Source: an uncultured Collinsella sp. (lineage in GTDB: Bacteria; Actinomycetota; Coriobacteriia; Coriobacteriales; Coriobacteriaceae). Taken from it: a DNA stretch of 64,000 nucleotides. This document shows positions 24,263 to 34,443 of this stretch, one piece after another. The DNA is taken from contig UQIN01000001.1 of assembly GCA_900541035.1 (NCBI GenBank), positions 62,001-126,000 on the forward strand, read 5' to 3'. The notes under the pieces are model-generated. The model saw only the letters and a list, made by a program, of their open reading frames with translations, did no database searches and was not told where the DNA came from. The translations under genes and the position numbers were made by a program. Every line of letters begins with the position of its first letter. Position 1 is the stretch's first letter.

Positions 24263-25600
24263 CTACTTCCCAAATAGCGCACCCAGCAGACCGCGGCGTT
24301 TGGGCTTCTCCTCTCGGTAGGAACCCTCGACGGCGGCTGCAACCTGGCGCGGTTGCTCGCCGCCTCCACGGCGCACGATCTGGTACAGGAAGGGCGATTT
24401 AACGTATTTGACCTCGACGGGCGTGGCGTGCACGGTGCTCTCGCCGGACAGATGCAGGCTCGGGCTGAGCGACGCCACGATATGCGTTTCGCGCTTGTCG
24501 CTAAACACCACCGCGGCCGCGCGGCCCGTCTGGCCGTTTACGGCAATGCGCACCTGCTCGCCATCGCGGCCGTCTGTCGCCGGACGATCGACAAAGTAGA
24601 CCGGCACCATCACCAGGCCGTCCTTATGTTTGCGGGCCTTGCGCGCCCACATGCGAATGCTCTTTTTATTGAGCCCCAGTACAGCCTCGGCGTCGTTGCC
24701 CGCAACGTCGAGCGCCAACTTATCAATGACCACCTGGTCCTTGGTAGACGCATCGACTGAGACAACGCGAAAGTCACCTTCCTGCATGGCGGGATCGAAC
24801 GGACCGACCTTGGCAAAGTCCCACGGCTCCAAAATGCCCATGAGGCGAACGTCCAGGTAGTTTGCCCTGGGGTATGCCCAGTCGAGCACCTCGTAGTACA
24901 CCAAGGCCTCCTTGCTCAGGCCCTTGCCCGGGAAGCTCGCCATCATGCGCAAGTCCGCCAGCGCCATGGGGAAATAGAAGAGCATCATGTCGTTTTGGAT
25001 CGCGTCTTCCACGTCGTGCCCGGCAAAGGCATCCGGATACTGGCGCACCAGCTGCAGCGCGTTGGCACGTGCCTGCTGCGGCGAGATTTCGCAGGGAATA
25101 CCCTGCTCGGGCACATACTCCGCACCAACGCCCATGGTCAGGCGCTTGCTAAACGTCCCCGGCTTGAGCAGGTCCGCAATGCCGATCTTATTGCCGCAGG
25201 ACGGGCACTCAAACACACGCTGCGTTGACTCGCCCTCAAAGGACGCTCCGCAGAAGGGGCAAGGAATGCTCACATGCGTGGCCTCTTGGAACTCCTGCGC
25301 CGTGCCGCGATCCTCCCACAGCAGATGTTCCAGGACCGACTGATTGCGCCAGTGCGCATTGAAGAAATACCAGTCCGGGTCCTGCGGGCGCTCGAGTTGC
25401 GACACATGCGTGAGTTTGAGCAGTCCATCCACCACCGTCAACGGCGTATGGCGAATACCCAAAGCGCTCTTGGGCTCTCCGGCGTCCGCCTGCCACGGAA
25501 CCACCGTGCCGCAATAGGCGCACTCAAAGCTGCGCTTAGCCTGGTGCGAGTACATAGGGCCGCCGCAGTTTTGACATTTAACGGCAAACATCTCGTCCAT
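24263..25600 (-). CDS. Zinc-ribbon protein of unknown function
   Basis: 445 aa from ATG 25600 (AAAGGAGGA upstream). There are two zinc ribbons: KCQNCGG with FECAYCG at residues 8-30, and PCPFCG with FECPSCG near 110-135. The remainder is a large mixed domain with no membrane segment: KSIRMWARKARKHKDGLVMVPVYFVDRP and a basic C-terminus GSYREEKPKRRGLLGALFGK. The first ribbon resembles those of membrane-protein or TFIIB-like rubredoxin folds, and the rest is not recognised. The terminal amphipathic GLLGALFGK might touch membranes. It is divergent from the CDF transporter gene. Confidence 0.75.
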   Translation of the reverse strand: MDEMFAVKCQNCGGPMYSHQAKRSFECAYCGTVVPWQADAGEPKSALGIRHTPLTVVDGLLKLTHVSQLERPQDPDWYFFNAHWRNQSVLEHLLWEDRGTAQEFQEATHVSIPCPFCGASFEGESTQRVFECPSCGNKIGIADLLKPGTFSKRLTMGVGAEYVPEQGIPCEISPQQARANALQLVRQYPDAFAGHDVEDAIQNDMMLFYFPMALADLRMMASFPGKGLSKEALVYYEVLDWAYPRANYLDVRLMGILEPWDFAKVGPFDPAMQEGDFRVVSVDASTKDQVVIDKLALDVAGNDAEAVLGLNKKSIRMWARKARKHKDGLVMVPVYFVDRPATDGRDGEQVRIAVNGQTGRAAAVVFSDKRETHIVASLSPSLHLSGESTVHATPVEVKYVKSPFLYQIVRRGGGEQPRQVAAAVEGSYREEKPKRRGLLGALFGK

Positions 25601-25818
25601 GGAAACGTCCTCCTTTGCACAGGGGCTGTCGACATTAAGTATGTCGAGCAAGCAGGCACATGCCCATACCCATGTGGCCCAAAATGGACCACCCAGGCAG
25701 ACGAGAAGGCTCGCTCATTAGCACCGGCAGACTATTGCTGCATTTTCTGAGCATCGGCGCACGGCGCCCCCGTGCGAGCTACACTATCCCCTTAAACATG
25801 ATTGTGAGGACGACCGCT

Positions 25819-27000
25819 ATGCTATTTGTAAATCGGCTGGTACATACGCTTGTTCCCGGCAGCGAGAGCGAGCCGGTCGATGCATCTTGCCGCACCAACG
25901 CGGGCTTTTCCGCAAGCCTCGTCTGCATTGGCCTCAACATCACCCTGTGCCTGGCCAAGGGCATCGCGGGTCTGCTCGCCGGCTCCGTCTCCCTCATCGC
26001 CGACGCTTTCAACAACCTCTCCGATGCCTCGAGCAACATTGTGAGCCTGCTCGGTTTCCGCCTTGCCAGCCGCCCGGCAGACGAAGGCCACCCCTATGGT
26101 CACGGCCGCTACGAGTACCTAGCCGGCCTGTTCGTCGCCGTCCTGGTTTGCGCCGTCGGCATCAACCTGATTCTCGAGTCGGTCACCAAGATCATCAAGC
26201 CCTCGCCCACCGCTTACACGTTTATTTCCCTTGCGGCACTGGCTACGTCCATGCTCGTTAAGCTCTGGATGGCAGCGTTCAACCGCACGCTGGGCGATCG
26301 CATCGACTCGGAGACGCTCATCGCCACGGCGCAGGACTCCAAAAACGACGTCATCACCTCGGGCTCGGTCTTGGTGGCGGCGCTTATTTCGCAGACGACC
26401 GGCTTTGATCTCGATGGCTGGGCAGGCCTGGGTGTGGGCATCTTCATCTGCATCAGCGGTCTGGGCCTGGTGCGCGACGCCATCAGCCCGTTGCTGGGGC
26501 AAGCGCCCGACCCCAAGCTCGTCCAGGCAATCCGCGACAAGATCATGTCCTATCCGCAGGTCTTGGGCACACACGACCTCATGGTGCACGACTACGGCCC
26601 CGGTCGTCAGTTTGCCAGCGCCCACGTGGAGATGCCCGGCGAGGGCGACGCGTTTGAGCACCACGAGATTCTGGACACCATCGAGCACGACATCAAGCGC
26701 CAGATGGGCATTGGTATCACGCTGCACTGCGACCCCATCGCGACAACCGGCGATGACTTGCGCGGCTGGGTCAAGCGCGGCGTCATGCAGATCGATCCCG
26801 CGCTCTCCATCCACGATCTGCACGAGCACGACGGGTTCGTTTCGTTTGACCTGGTGCGTCCCGACGGCTTTGACATATCCGACGAGGAGCTGCTGGAGCT
26901 CGTCACGCGCATCGTGCACGAGCGCCGACCCGATGCCTCATGCGTCGTTACGTTTGACTCGGGCTTTAGCTCGCCCGACCGTCCGGCCGAGCAGCTGTAG
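25819..27000 (+). CDS. Cation diffusion facilitator (CDF) family metal transporter
   Basis: 393 aa from ATG 25819, with GAGGA 8 bases upstream; an ATG 7 codons earlier has no ribosome binding site. CDF proteins export Zn2+, Mn2+, Fe2+ or Co2+ by proton antiport. Six membrane helices are visible, with the site-A motif DAFNNLSDASSN in helix 2, HPYGHGRYEYL following, and a second metal pair in helix 5 (ATAQDSKNDVITSGSVL). The cytoplasmic C-terminal domain (HDLMVHDYGPGRQFASAHVEM) has the metal-binding His and Asp residues of the dimerisation domain, followed by about 90 extra residues. Metal specificity cannot be read with confidence. Confidence 0.92.
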   Translation: MLFVNRLVHTLVPGSESEPVDASCRTNAGFSASLVCIGLNITLCLAKGIAGLLAGSVSLIADAFNNLSDASSNIVSLLGFRLASRPADEGHPYGHGRYEYLAGLFVAVLVCAVGINLILESVTKIIKPSPTAYTFISLAALATSMLVKLWMAAFNRTLGDRIDSETLIATAQDSKNDVITSGSVLVAALISQTTGFDLDGWAGLGVGIFICISGLGLVRDAISPLLGQAPDPKLVQAIRDKIMSYPQVLGTHDLMVHDYGPGRQFASAHVEMPGEGDAFEHHEILDTIEHDIKRQMGIGITLHCDPIATTGDDLRGWVKRGVMQIDPALSIHDLHEHDGFVSFDLVRPDGFDISDEELLELVTRIVHERRPDASCVVTFDSGFSSPDRPAEQL

Positions 27001-27012
27001 CCCACTTAACAG

Positions 27013-28002
27013 CTAGTTTCCCTGCGCGCCCGAGATGCCGTTTTGTAGGGCGTTCCAGGCATCCGTCGCCATGTCGCCCAAGTTCTGCGCGGTATCGCCC
27101 AGATTTTGTGCCGTATCGCCCAGCTCTTGCGCCTTGTCTCCCAACTCCTGCGCCTTGTTGCTCAAGTCCTCCAGCGTATTGGAGCTCGAGCTGTCGGTAC
27201 CGCTTTGGCCGTCGGACGAGTTGCCCGAACTGTTCTTGTGCGTGAGTTGAATTTCGAGGTTGCCGTTGTCGTTATAGTAGGCAGAAGTAACGACCCAGTT
27301 GGCATCGACGACGGGCGTTGAGCCATCATCAGTCAGGACCACGGCATTCGAAAGATCGGCGCCGCGCGACTTGAGGATCTTCTTGGCGTTGGACCAGTAC
27401 TGCCCCGGGATATCACTCAGATCGACGGTGCTAGACGAGGCGGACTCGGTTTGCTCGGCAGCGGTATCGGCCGTTGAACTCCCTCGCTTGTTGAGCATGC
27501 CCGACACGATGGCAAACACAACCGACAGCGCAAAGAAGATCGCCAGCACGATGAGGATCTTCTTAATCACGCTCGACGAACGCGACGGCGCCTCTTCCTC
27601 GTCCTCGCCATATTGCGGAATCGACTTGGGGTACTCGCGATACGGCTCGCGCGACTCGTAGCGAGGCTGCGCCGTGCGAGGCATATACGTCGTCTGCTGA
27701 GGCTGCGGAATGGGATTCTGCGGCAGGTCATCATAGGGATTCGGCGTCGAGGCGGCATAAGAATCCTGCGGCGCGTAATCAAACGGGTCTGCCGCCGCGT
27801 TGCCATAGGGGCTTTGCAAAGATGCAGCGTAAGGGTCCTGCGCCGCGTCGCCATAGCCCATAACTCGTGTGGGCTCGGCAGAAGGCTGCGTCGCGGCGGG
27901 GTCGACATAACCGGGGTTGGGAACAACGCGGGTCGCATCGGCGCTATCGCCAGCCTGCGCGGAACCGTAGCCGCCCATCACGGTTGTCTTGTCCTGATCC
28001 AT
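27013..28002 (-). CDS. Single-pass membrane protein with Pro/Gln-rich cytoplasmic part and repeated helical tail
   Basis: 329 aa from ATG 28002 (AAGGA at a spacing of 7). Residues 1-140 are Pro/Gln/Tyr/Ser-rich and probably disordered. A membrane helix follows (KKILIVLAIFFALSVVFAIVSG). Outside is an approximately 60-residue folded segment (DIPGQYWSNAKKILKSRGADL to DANWVVTSAYYNDNGNLEIQLTHK), which recalls PASTA-like domains of actinobacterial surface proteins. It ends in heptad-like repeats, AQELGDKAQELGDTAQNLGD, forming a probable coiled coil. Its stop lies 12 bases from the convergent CDF gene. Function unknown; a cell-envelope scaffold is a guess. Confidence 0.75.
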   Translation of the reverse strand: MDQDKTTVMGGYGSAQAGDSADATRVVPNPGYVDPAATQPSAEPTRVMGYGDAAQDPYAASLQSPYGNAAADPFDYAPQDSYAASTPNPYDDLPQNPIPQPQQTTYMPRTAQPRYESREPYREYPKSIPQYGEDEEEAPSRSSSVIKKILIVLAIFFALSVVFAIVSGMLNKRGSSTADTAAEQTESASSSTVDLSDIPGQYWSNAKKILKSRGADLSNAVVLTDDGSTPVVDANWVVTSAYYNDNGNLEIQLTHKNSSGNSSDGQSGTDSSSSNTLEDLSNKAQELGDKAQELGDTAQNLGDTAQNLGDMATDAWNALQNGISGAQGN

Positions 28003-28120
28003 GCAACGATTCCTTTCCGTCGCCTGTAAGCATCAAGTTATCCATGCATTCTACCAGCGCAAAAGCCTATGATGGGCAGAGTCCGTCGGTATCTACAAGA
28101 CATGCGCGGGCCTAAGGATC

Positions 28121-28157
28121 AAAAAGCCCCGCCGGGCCTTGGTAGGCGCGACGGGGC
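28121..28157 (-). terminator. Terminator after fhs
   Basis: On the minus strand, GGCGCGACGGGGC lies opposite GCCCCGCCGGGCC (28126-28138 and 28145-28157 on the plus strand) with a 6-base loop, followed by TTTTT. Confidence 0.8.
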
Positions 28158-28182
28158 GGGCAAGCGGCTATGAGCAGCGAGC

Positions 28183-29850
28183 TTAGAACAGGCCGGTGAT
28201 GTTGCCGTCGTTGTCGACGTCGATGTTCTCGGCCGCAGGGACCTTGGGCAGGCCCGGCATGGTCAGAACACTGCCAGTCAGTGCGACCACAAAGTGGGCG
28301 CCGGCGGAAACCTTGAGCTCGCGCACGGTGATGCGGAAGCCCTCGGGGGCGCCCAGCGCCTTGGCGTTGTCGCTAAAGCTGTACTGGGTCTTGGCGACGC
28401 ACACCGGCAGGTTGCCAAAGCCGTTCTCGCGCAGCTCGGCGAGCTGACGCTTGGCAGCCGGCGTAAAGTCAACGCCGTCGGCGCGGTAGACCTTGGTGGC
28501 GACGGCCTCGAGGGCATCGGCAACATCGGCGCCGTCCTCGTAGGCAAACTTGAGCTCGCTCGGCTGCTCAATCAGACGCATGACCTCATCGGCAAGCTCG
28601 AGCGCGCCCTCGCCGCCCTTGGCCCAGACCTCGGAAAGCTTAACGTTGACGCCGAGCTTCTGGCACTCGGACTCAATGAGCGCAAGCTCGGCCTCGGTGT
28701 CCGTCGGGAAGCGGTTGATGGCGACCACGCAGGGCAGACCATATACGTTCTGGATGTTGTCGACGTGACGCAGCAGGTTGGGCATGCCAGCCTTGAGTGC
28801 CTCGAGGTTCTCCTCGTTGAGATCGGCCTTGGCGACGCCACCGTTGTACTTCAGCGCGCGGGCAGTGGCGACGACCACGACGGCGCTGGGGCGAACGCCC
28901 GTCATGCGGCACTTGATGTCGAGGAACTTCTCGGCACCCAGATCGGCACCAAAGCCGGCCTCGGTAATGGCAACATCGCCAAAGCGCATCGCCATACGCG
29001 TGGCCATGATAGAGTTACAGCCGTGGGCAATGTTGGCGAAGGGACCGCCGTGGACAAACGCGGGCGTGCCCTCGAGCGTTTGCACCAGGTTGGGCTTGAG
29101 CGCGTCCTTAAGCAACGCGGCCATGGCACCCTGGGCCTTGAGGTCGCGGGCACGGACGGGCTCGCCGGCATAGCTGTAGCCGACAACGATCTCGCCCAAG
29201 CGCTCCTTAAGATCGTTGATGCTCGTGGACAGGCACAGGATTGCCATGACCTCGGAGGCAACGGTGATATCGAAGCCGTCCTCGCGCGGCACGCCCTGGG
29301 CCTTACCGCCAATGCCGTCGATGACGTGGCGCAGCTGACGGTCGTTCATATCGACGACGCGCTTCCAAGTGATGCGCTTAACGTCAATACCGAGCTGATT
29401 GCCCTGCTGGATGTGGTTATCAAGCATGGCGGCCAGCAGGTTATTGGCGGCACCGATAGCGTGGAAGTCGCCGGTAAAGTGCAGGTTGATATCCTCCATG
29501 GGGATGACCTGAGCCCAGCCGCCGCCGGCAGCACCGCCCTTAACGCCAAAGACGGGGCCGAGCGAAGGCTCGCGCAGGGCCACGGCACTCTTGACGCCGC
29601 GACGACGCAGGCCATCGGCCAGACCGATGGTCGTGGTGGTCTTGCCCTCGCCCGCAGGCGTGGGGTTGATGGCGGTCACGAGGACAAGCTTGGCCTGGTG
29701 ATCAGTCGGCTCGTTGAGCAGTGAATAGTCGACCTTAGCCTTGTCGAAGCCGTACGGAATAAGGTGCTTAACGTCGACGCCGGCGTTCTTGGCCACCTCG
29801 GTAATGGGCAGCGGCGTGACAGAACGTGCGATTTCGATGTCAGTAGGCAT
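28183..29850 (-). CDS. fhs: Formate-tetrahydrofolate ligase
   Basis: 555 aa from ATG 29850 (AAAGGA upstream); a start further out would add residues not found in the family. It makes 10-formyl-THF from formate, THF and ATP. The start is typical: [11 protein letters not shown], then [17 protein letters not shown] nucleotide loop ([17 protein letters not shown]), [20 protein letters not shown], and [19 protein letters not shown]. Length equals the usual 556 aa. With FolD and FchA it completes the THF branch from formate to methylene-THF; no other Wood-Ljungdahl genes are seen. It is expressed alone, between its own terminator and ruvB. Confidence 0.97.
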   Translation of the reverse strand: MPTDIEIARSVTPLPITEVAKNAGVDVKHLIPYGFDKAKVDYSLLNEPTDHQAKLVLVTAINPTPAGEGKTTTTIGLADGLRRRGVKSAVALREPSLGPVFGVKGGAAGGGWAQVIPMEDINLHFTGDFHAIGAANNLLAAMLDNHIQQGNQLGIDVKRITWKRVVDMNDRQLRHVIDGIGGKAQGVPREDGFDITVASEVMAILCLSTSINDLKERLGEIVVGYSYAGEPVRARDLKAQGAMAALLKDALKPNLVQTLEGTPAFVHGGPFANIAHGCNSIMATRMAMRFGDVAITEAGFGADLGAEKFLDIKCRMTGVRPSAVVVVATARALKYNGGVAKADLNEENLEALKAGMPNLLRHVDNIQNVYGLPCVVAINRFPTDTEAELALIESECQKLGVNVKLSEVWAKGGEGALELADEVMRLIEQPSELKFAYEDGADVADALEAVATKVYRADGVDFTPAAKRQLAELRENGFGNLPVCVAKTQYSFSDNAKALGAPEGFRITVRELKVSAGAHFVVALTGSVLTMPGLPKVPAAENIDVDNDGNITGLF

Positions 29851-29994
29851 GGGCGGTCCTTTCGTTACCGAATGAGAAAAAGACCAATTCAGCATAGCAC
29901 GGGCGCGCAATAGTAAAACGCCCATAACCGATGAACGGCGATATGTTTACCCGATGCCCAGCGATAGCCCAACAGCCCGCCAAAATAAAGCGCC

Positions 29995-31062
29995 CTAAAC
30001 GGTAGGTTCAATCCCCAGGTGCTCAAAGGTGCGAAGGGTTGCCTGACGGCCCTGCGGCGTACGAATCATCAACCCGCACTGCAGCAAATAGGGCTCATAG
30101 ACATCCTCGAGCGTGCCCGGGTCCTCGCCCACCGCGCTGGCAAGGGTCGTAAGTCCCACGGCACGACCGGAGAACGTCTTGGCAAGCGTCTCCAAAATGC
30201 GAATATCCATCCAGTCCAGACCGAGCTCGTCGATCTCAAAGAACTCGAGTGCCTGACGGCAGATATCGAGCTCGATGGGGCCGTTGCCGCGCACCTGCGC
30301 ATAGTCGCGCACGCGCTTGAGCAGGCGGTTGGCAAGACGTGGCGTGCCGCGCGAACGCGAGCCGATCTCGAGTGCACTGGGGTGGTCGATCGTCACGCCC
30401 AGGATGGTTGCCGAACGCGTCACAATCTGGGCGAGCTCCTCGACCGTGTAGTAATCCAGGCGATATGAAATGCCAAAGCGGTCGCGCAACGGGCCGGTCA
30501 ACATGCCCGAGCGGGTCGTTGCCGCTACCAGCGTAAACTTGGGGATATCCAGGCGAATCGAGCGCGCCGCCGGACCCTTGCCAATCACGATATCGAGGGC
30601 AAAGTCCTCCATCGCGGGGTACAGGACCTCCTCGACCGAACGGTTAAGGCGGTGGATCTCGTCGATAAACAGCACATCACCCGGCTGCAAGTTAGTAAGG
30701 ATGGCCGCCAGGTCGCCGGTGCGCGCGATGGCCGGACCACTCGTCGTCTTGATCTGAGCGCCCAGCTCGTTGGCGATAACGGTGGCCAGCGTGGTCTTGC
30801 CCAGGCCCGGAGGACCCGAGAAGATCACGTGGTCGAGCGTCTCGCCGCGGCTCTGCGCTGCCTCGATGAGCACGCGAAGGCTCTGCTTGATATGCTCCTG
30901 ACCGCAGTAGTCATCCAAGCGCTGGGGGCGCAAAGTGCGGTCGACATCGAGGTCCTCGGCCGTCAGCTCCGAGCCCACCATGCGCTCGCCGTGCGCCATG
31001 GATGCCGCCGGCGAGTTGCCGGGCGTCGCCCACAGGTCCTGAGAGTCATCGGCTTCCCACAT
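29995..31062 (-). CDS. ruvB: Holliday junction branch migration ATPase RuvB
   Basis: 355 aa. RuvB hexamers drive branch migration with RuvA. The AAA+ motifs are intact: Walker [11 protein letters not shown], Walker B FIDEIHRL, sensor ATTRSG, and the arginine finger region TGPLRDRFG. The winged-helix domain follows from [33 protein letters not shown]. The ATG at 31062 overlaps the ruvA stop as TGATG, so translation is coupled. Confidence 0.97.
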   Translation of the reverse strand: MWEADDSQDLWATPGNSPAASMAHGERMVGSELTAEDLDVDRTLRPQRLDDYCGQEHIKQSLRVLIEAAQSRGETLDHVIFSGPPGLGKTTLATVIANELGAQIKTTSGPAIARTGDLAAILTNLQPGDVLFIDEIHRLNRSVEEVLYPAMEDFALDIVIGKGPAARSIRLDIPKFTLVAATTRSGMLTGPLRDRFGISYRLDYYTVEELAQIVTRSATILGVTIDHPSALEIGSRSRGTPRLANRLLKRVRDYAQVRGNGPIELDICRQALEFFEIDELGLDWMDIRILETLAKTFSGRAVGLTTLASAVGEDPGTLEDVYEPYLLQCGLMIRTPQGRQATLRTFEHLGIEPTV

Positions 31063-31682
31063 CACGCATCCATTCCGAGTCGCTTAAGCGCCGCGCCGAG
31101 CAGATCCTCGACACGCATATCCTGCCCATCATACCCGCTCAGGGCAACATCGGTCTCCCGCGGGCTAAAGCCCATGGAAAGGAGTGCCGCACGGGCATCA
31201 TCAATCGCCGAAGGAGCGGCGGCGGGAACCGGCATCGCAACCTGGCCGGGAATCACGTCGACCGGCACAAAGCCCTTATCCTTGGCAAAGGTGCTCTTGA
31301 GTTCCAGGATCAGGCGCTGAGCTGTCTTTTTGCCCACACCGGGTACCTTGGACATGCCCTTGTCGTCCTCGGCCATCACCAGCGAATACAGCTGCCCCAC
31401 GGTATAGGTGGAAAGCACGGCGAGCGCCAAGCGCGGGCCAACGCCCGAGACGGACACGAGCCGGTCGAACATCGTGCGCTCATCCTTTGAGGAAAAACCG
31501 AAAAGTGTCATGGCGTCCTCGCGCACCTGCATACGCGTGTAGAGGCGGACCTCGCCGCCGGGCGCCGGCAACGTGGCCGCAGTGCTGCCCGAGATGCCGA
31601 GCTCAAAGCCAACGCCCGACACATCGACGACAGCAGAACTCATCGTGGACTCGACAAGCGTTCCGTGGAGCTGGGAAATCAT
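31062..31682 (-). CDS. ruvA: Holliday junction DNA helicase subunit RuvA
   Basis: 206 aa from ATG 31682. The domains are the N-terminal OB fold ([21 protein letters not shown]), the helix-hairpin-helix pair ([17 protein letters not shown] and [21 protein letters not shown]), an acidic linker, and the C-terminal RuvB-binding three-helix domain ([19 protein letters not shown]). Its start overlaps the ruvC stop as TGATG. The three ruv genes form one operon in the order C-A-B. Confidence 0.96.
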   Translation of the reverse strand: MISQLHGTLVESTMSSAVVDVSGVGFELGISGSTAATLPAPGGEVRLYTRMQVREDAMTLFGFSSKDERTMFDRLVSVSGVGPRLALAVLSTYTVGQLYSLVMAEDDKGMSKVPGVGKKTAQRLILELKSTFAKDKGFVPVDVIPGQVAMPVPAAAPSAIDDARAALLSMGFSPRETDVALSGYDGQDMRVEDLLGAALKRLGMDA

Positions 31683-32203
31683 CAGTATCCGGTTCCTCTC
31701 TGTTGATAGAACTCGCCACCGGTGAGGGCGCGGGTGCGGCTGAGGTTTACGTGGCATATGGCGCAAGCCAGGGCATCGGCGGCATGGTCGGGATGCGGGT
31801 CGTGGTCGAGCTGCGTGAGCGTGCATACCATGTAGGCGACCTGCCGCTTGTCCGCGGCGCCGGTGCCCACCACAGCCTGTTTGATCTGCATGGGCGTGTA
31901 CTCGCCAATCTCGAGCGCGCACTCCGAAAGCGCCACGAGCGCAGCACCGCGGGCATGCGCCGTGGGGATGGCCGAACGAACGTTGGCGCCAAAGTAGATG
32001 CTCTCGACAGCAGCCGTGTCGGGTCGATAACGCTCGACGACATCCTTGAGGTCGCGGGCGATATGCGACAGGCGCACCGCGAGCGGACTTCCGGCACTGG
32101 TCTCGATGCAGCCATAGGCACGGCAGCGAACCTCGCCACGCCGCTCCTCGATAATTCCCCAACCCGTATGAGCCAAACCGGGGTCAATGCCCAAGATAAC
32201 CAA
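31682..32203 (-). CDS. ruvC: Crossover junction endodeoxyribonuclease RuvC
   Basis: 173 aa if the TTG at 32203 is the start (GGGGAGG upstream, followed by VILGIDPG); a start nine codons earlier would include the ribosome binding site. RuvC resolves Holliday junctions. Catalytic acidic residues are visible: the first Asp in ILGIDPGLAHTGWG, the Glu in AAVESIYFG, and the DHAADALACAICH segment near the C-terminus. The length matches the E. coli enzyme. The start codon is less certain than the identity. Confidence 0.93.
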   Translation of the reverse strand: MVILGIDPGLAHTGWGIIEERRGEVRCRAYGCIETSAGSPLAVRLSHIARDLKDVVERYRPDTAAVESIYFGANVRSAIPTAHARGAALVALSECALEIGEYTPMQIKQAVVGTGAADKRQVAYMVCTLTQLDHDPHPDHAADALACAICHVNLSRTRALTGGEFYQQRGTGY

Positions 32204-32340
32204 GCCAACCTCCCCTCGCCACAAGCACAACGCAAGACAAGGCCCCGCGCATCATTCACGAACGTCTGTTCTAGAATAACACAACGGGGCCAAGATGCTC
32301 AGTTGAAGTGTCGGGGTTGGAAGCGAATCCTATCCCATAG

Positions 32341-34326
32341 TTAGTTCTGCGAGAAAAAGGGGAACTGCCTCGGATCCACCGGCGGATGCGGCATCGGACC
32401 ACCCTGGGGACTACCTTGCGAGCCGCCCTGACCGCCCATCATCTTATCGATGGCGTCCTGAACCTCGCCCTCGAACTTTTTCATTCCCTCATGCAAACGA
32501 CGCTGACCGTCCTCAGAGCGCAGCTCCTCCATCTGCTCGGGCGAAATACCCAGTAGCTCGCCCAGCACGCCCATCATCTCGTTTCGCACGCGCTCGCTCG
32601 TATCCTCGTCAGCAAAACGGCGCACCTCGGCGCGCGCCAGCGAATCGACCGTCATACGCTCCTTGCCGTTAAGCCCCAGGTCGGACCACGCGAGCATATA
32701 CGGCCAGGCACGCTCGGCAAACGAACGGGCCGAGACGATCGGCGCCGTCGGCAGCATGCGGCGGGCGGCCTCGCCCTGACGCACGAGCATCAGCAGCAGC
32801 GAGCAGGCCTCAGGCTTGCCAGCGGCCATCGGGATGTCGTCGAAGGGTCGGCTGCGGTCCACGTGCGCCTCGAGCGCGCCATCGACCTCACCCGGCTCAA
32901 GCCCGCCGAGCAGCTGTGCCGCGCGGTCGAGCATATCGACCGGACCATCGAGCGTCGAGAGCGCCTGCGCCAACACTCGCTCCATGCAGTCTTCCACCGC
33001 GTTGAGCGTCACGAGCTCTTGGGGCACCACGGCAGACGTGCGGTTGCGCACGCGCGCCACAAACTCAAGCGTCGACAGGTACACATCGCCAAAGGGCGCA
33101 AAGTCGCCCTGGTAACCGCCGCAAAGCGCCGGCGCCGCCAGCGCATACTCGGTTTTGGACAGCGGGCTCAGCGCCATCGCGCCCAGCTCGAGCGCCGTGT
33201 CCTCCAGCATGAGGCCCAGCGTGCGCAAGCGCAGACGCTCGGCATCGCCCGCCGACACGTCGCGATCGAGCACACGCGCCGCATCCGGTACATCGCGCTC
33301 GACAGTGCGAATGTGCAAACGCTCGGCGATGGCACGGACGGCGGCACAGCGGGCAGCCTCGGCCTCCTCCTGCGCCGGCGTAAAGATACGGTTGCGCCCC
33401 AGCACCAAGCCAATCACATTACGCGGGCCCAGAGCGTCGACGGCCAGCGCCGCCAGCAAAGACGACGGCAAGTCGCCCTCGAGTGCCACCACAGCACGCG
33501 ACGTACCGTGGGCTCGGGCGTTGTCGCGCACGGCGAGCACCAGCGCCTGCCACAGCCACTCCTCGGAACGGAACTCGGGCAGTTCGTGATCCTCCAGGGC
33601 ATCGAGCATCACGCCGCGCTGAATCTCCTGAACCAGCAGGCTCTCCTCAAAACACGGCGCCTGGGCCACCACGCGACCGCAGTCGTCGAGCACAAACGAA
33701 CCGCCGGTATACACCGACTCGTCATAGGCACCGACCGGCACCATGCAGGCAAACCACACGCTGCGCTTGGATGCGATCTTGCGGTAGGCGCCGCTGCGAA
33801 CGGCGGCAATGGCGGCAGTCTCGCGGTCGGTCATGTCAAACGCGTTGAATTGGAAATAGGCAATGAGGTCGACGCCGGTCGGCAACATCTCGAGCTCGCG
33901 GTCCAAGTCAAAAATCACGGCGATGCGCACGCCGTCCACGTCGAACACCGGCGGCGCCCAACGCGTGTCGTTGTTCTCGCCACGCTGCAGGGCAATGCTC
34001 GAACGCGCCGGCACCACATGACCGTCCTTGAGCATCATGTAGTCGAGCAGCGGCTGGCCCTCAAACGAAACCGCCGCGGGCACGATGCAGATCATGTCAA
34101 GCTCCTGGATACGCTCGGCGACACCAGTCAAACCGGCAAGCACGTCGTGCTCAAAGTCAGCAGCGCCCACCAGGCCACCGGGCATGGCGCCCATAAAGAG
34201 CGGAGCCGGAACGCACAGCACGCGCGCCCCGCGCTCGTGGGCCAGACGAGCCTGGTCCTCGATGCGGCCGCAAATGCCCTCAATATCCCCAAGGCGCATA
34301 TCGATCTGTGCAAGCGCGAGCTTCAT
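32341..34326 (-). CDS. Degenerate NAD synthetase homologue (nitrilase-like plus NadE-like domains), probably not catalytic
   Basis: 661 aa. The architecture is that of glutamine-dependent NAD synthetase: a nitrilase-like glutaminase domain (1-270), an ammonia-dependent synthetase-like domain (275-470, with RAVVALEGDLPSSLLAALAVDALG and the GDFAPFGDVY loop), then a C-terminal extension of about 190 residues ending in a Gly/Gln/Pro-rich tail. The catalytic residues look lost. The glutaminase cysteine motif ICED appears as IFDLD (residues 138-142), the PEL glutamate as PAPL (40-43), the K-containing LPNY segment is replaced by SSIALQR, and the PP-loop SGGxDS reads EGDLPS (283-288). It is an orphan minus-strand gene between dfx and ruvC. 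Structure is probably kept but the reaction lost; a regulatory or binding role is inferred. Confidence 0.8.
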   Translation of the reverse strand: MKLALAQIDMRLGDIEGICGRIEDQARLAHERGARVLCVPAPLFMGAMPGGLVGAADFEHDVLAGLTGVAERIQELDMICIVPAAVSFEGQPLLDYMMLKDGHVVPARSSIALQRGENNDTRWAPPVFDVDGVRIAVIFDLDRELEMLPTGVDLIAYFQFNAFDMTDRETAAIAAVRSGAYRKIASKRSVWFACMVPVGAYDESVYTGGSFVLDDCGRVVAQAPCFEESLLVQEIQRGVMLDALEDHELPEFRSEEWLWQALVLAVRDNARAHGTSRAVVALEGDLPSSLLAALAVDALGPRNVIGLVLGRNRIFTPAQEEAEAARCAAVRAIAERLHIRTVERDVPDAARVLDRDVSAGDAERLRLRTLGLMLEDTALELGAMALSPLSKTEYALAAPALCGGYQGDFAPFGDVYLSTLEFVARVRNRTSAVVPQELVTLNAVEDCMERVLAQALSTLDGPVDMLDRAAQLLGGLEPGEVDGALEAHVDRSRPFDDIPMAAGKPEACSLLLMLVRQGEAARRMLPTAPIVSARSFAERAWPYMLAWSDLGLNGKERMTVDSLARAEVRRFADEDTSERVRNEMMGVLGELLGISPEQMEELRSEDGQRRLHEGMKKFEGEVQDAIDKMMGGQGGSQGSPQGGPMPHPPVDPRQFPFFSQN

Positions 34327-34363
34327 GGCTCAGCCCTTTCCGTCGTAAACCATCGAAATCGTA

Positions 34364-34398
34364 GTAAAAGCGCCGGCCGCATAATGCAGCCGGCGCTT
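34364..34398 (-). terminator. Terminator after desulfoferrodoxin gene
   Basis: AAGCGCCGGC (34368-34377) pairs with GCCGGCGCTT (34389-34398), and the minus strand runs into TTTTAC. It separates dfx from the NadE-like gene. Confidence 0.8.
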
Positions 34399-34443
34399 GC
34401 ATGTGCATATGCTAGCTATGATACCCCGAGCGGGGGCGCGCTC

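Noticed and set aside
31683..32162. N-terminal extension of ruvA to 32162
   Set aside because: This frame overlaps ruvC and has Arg/Pro-rich non-family sequence; the ATG at 31682 overlaps the ruvC stop in the usual TGATG form.
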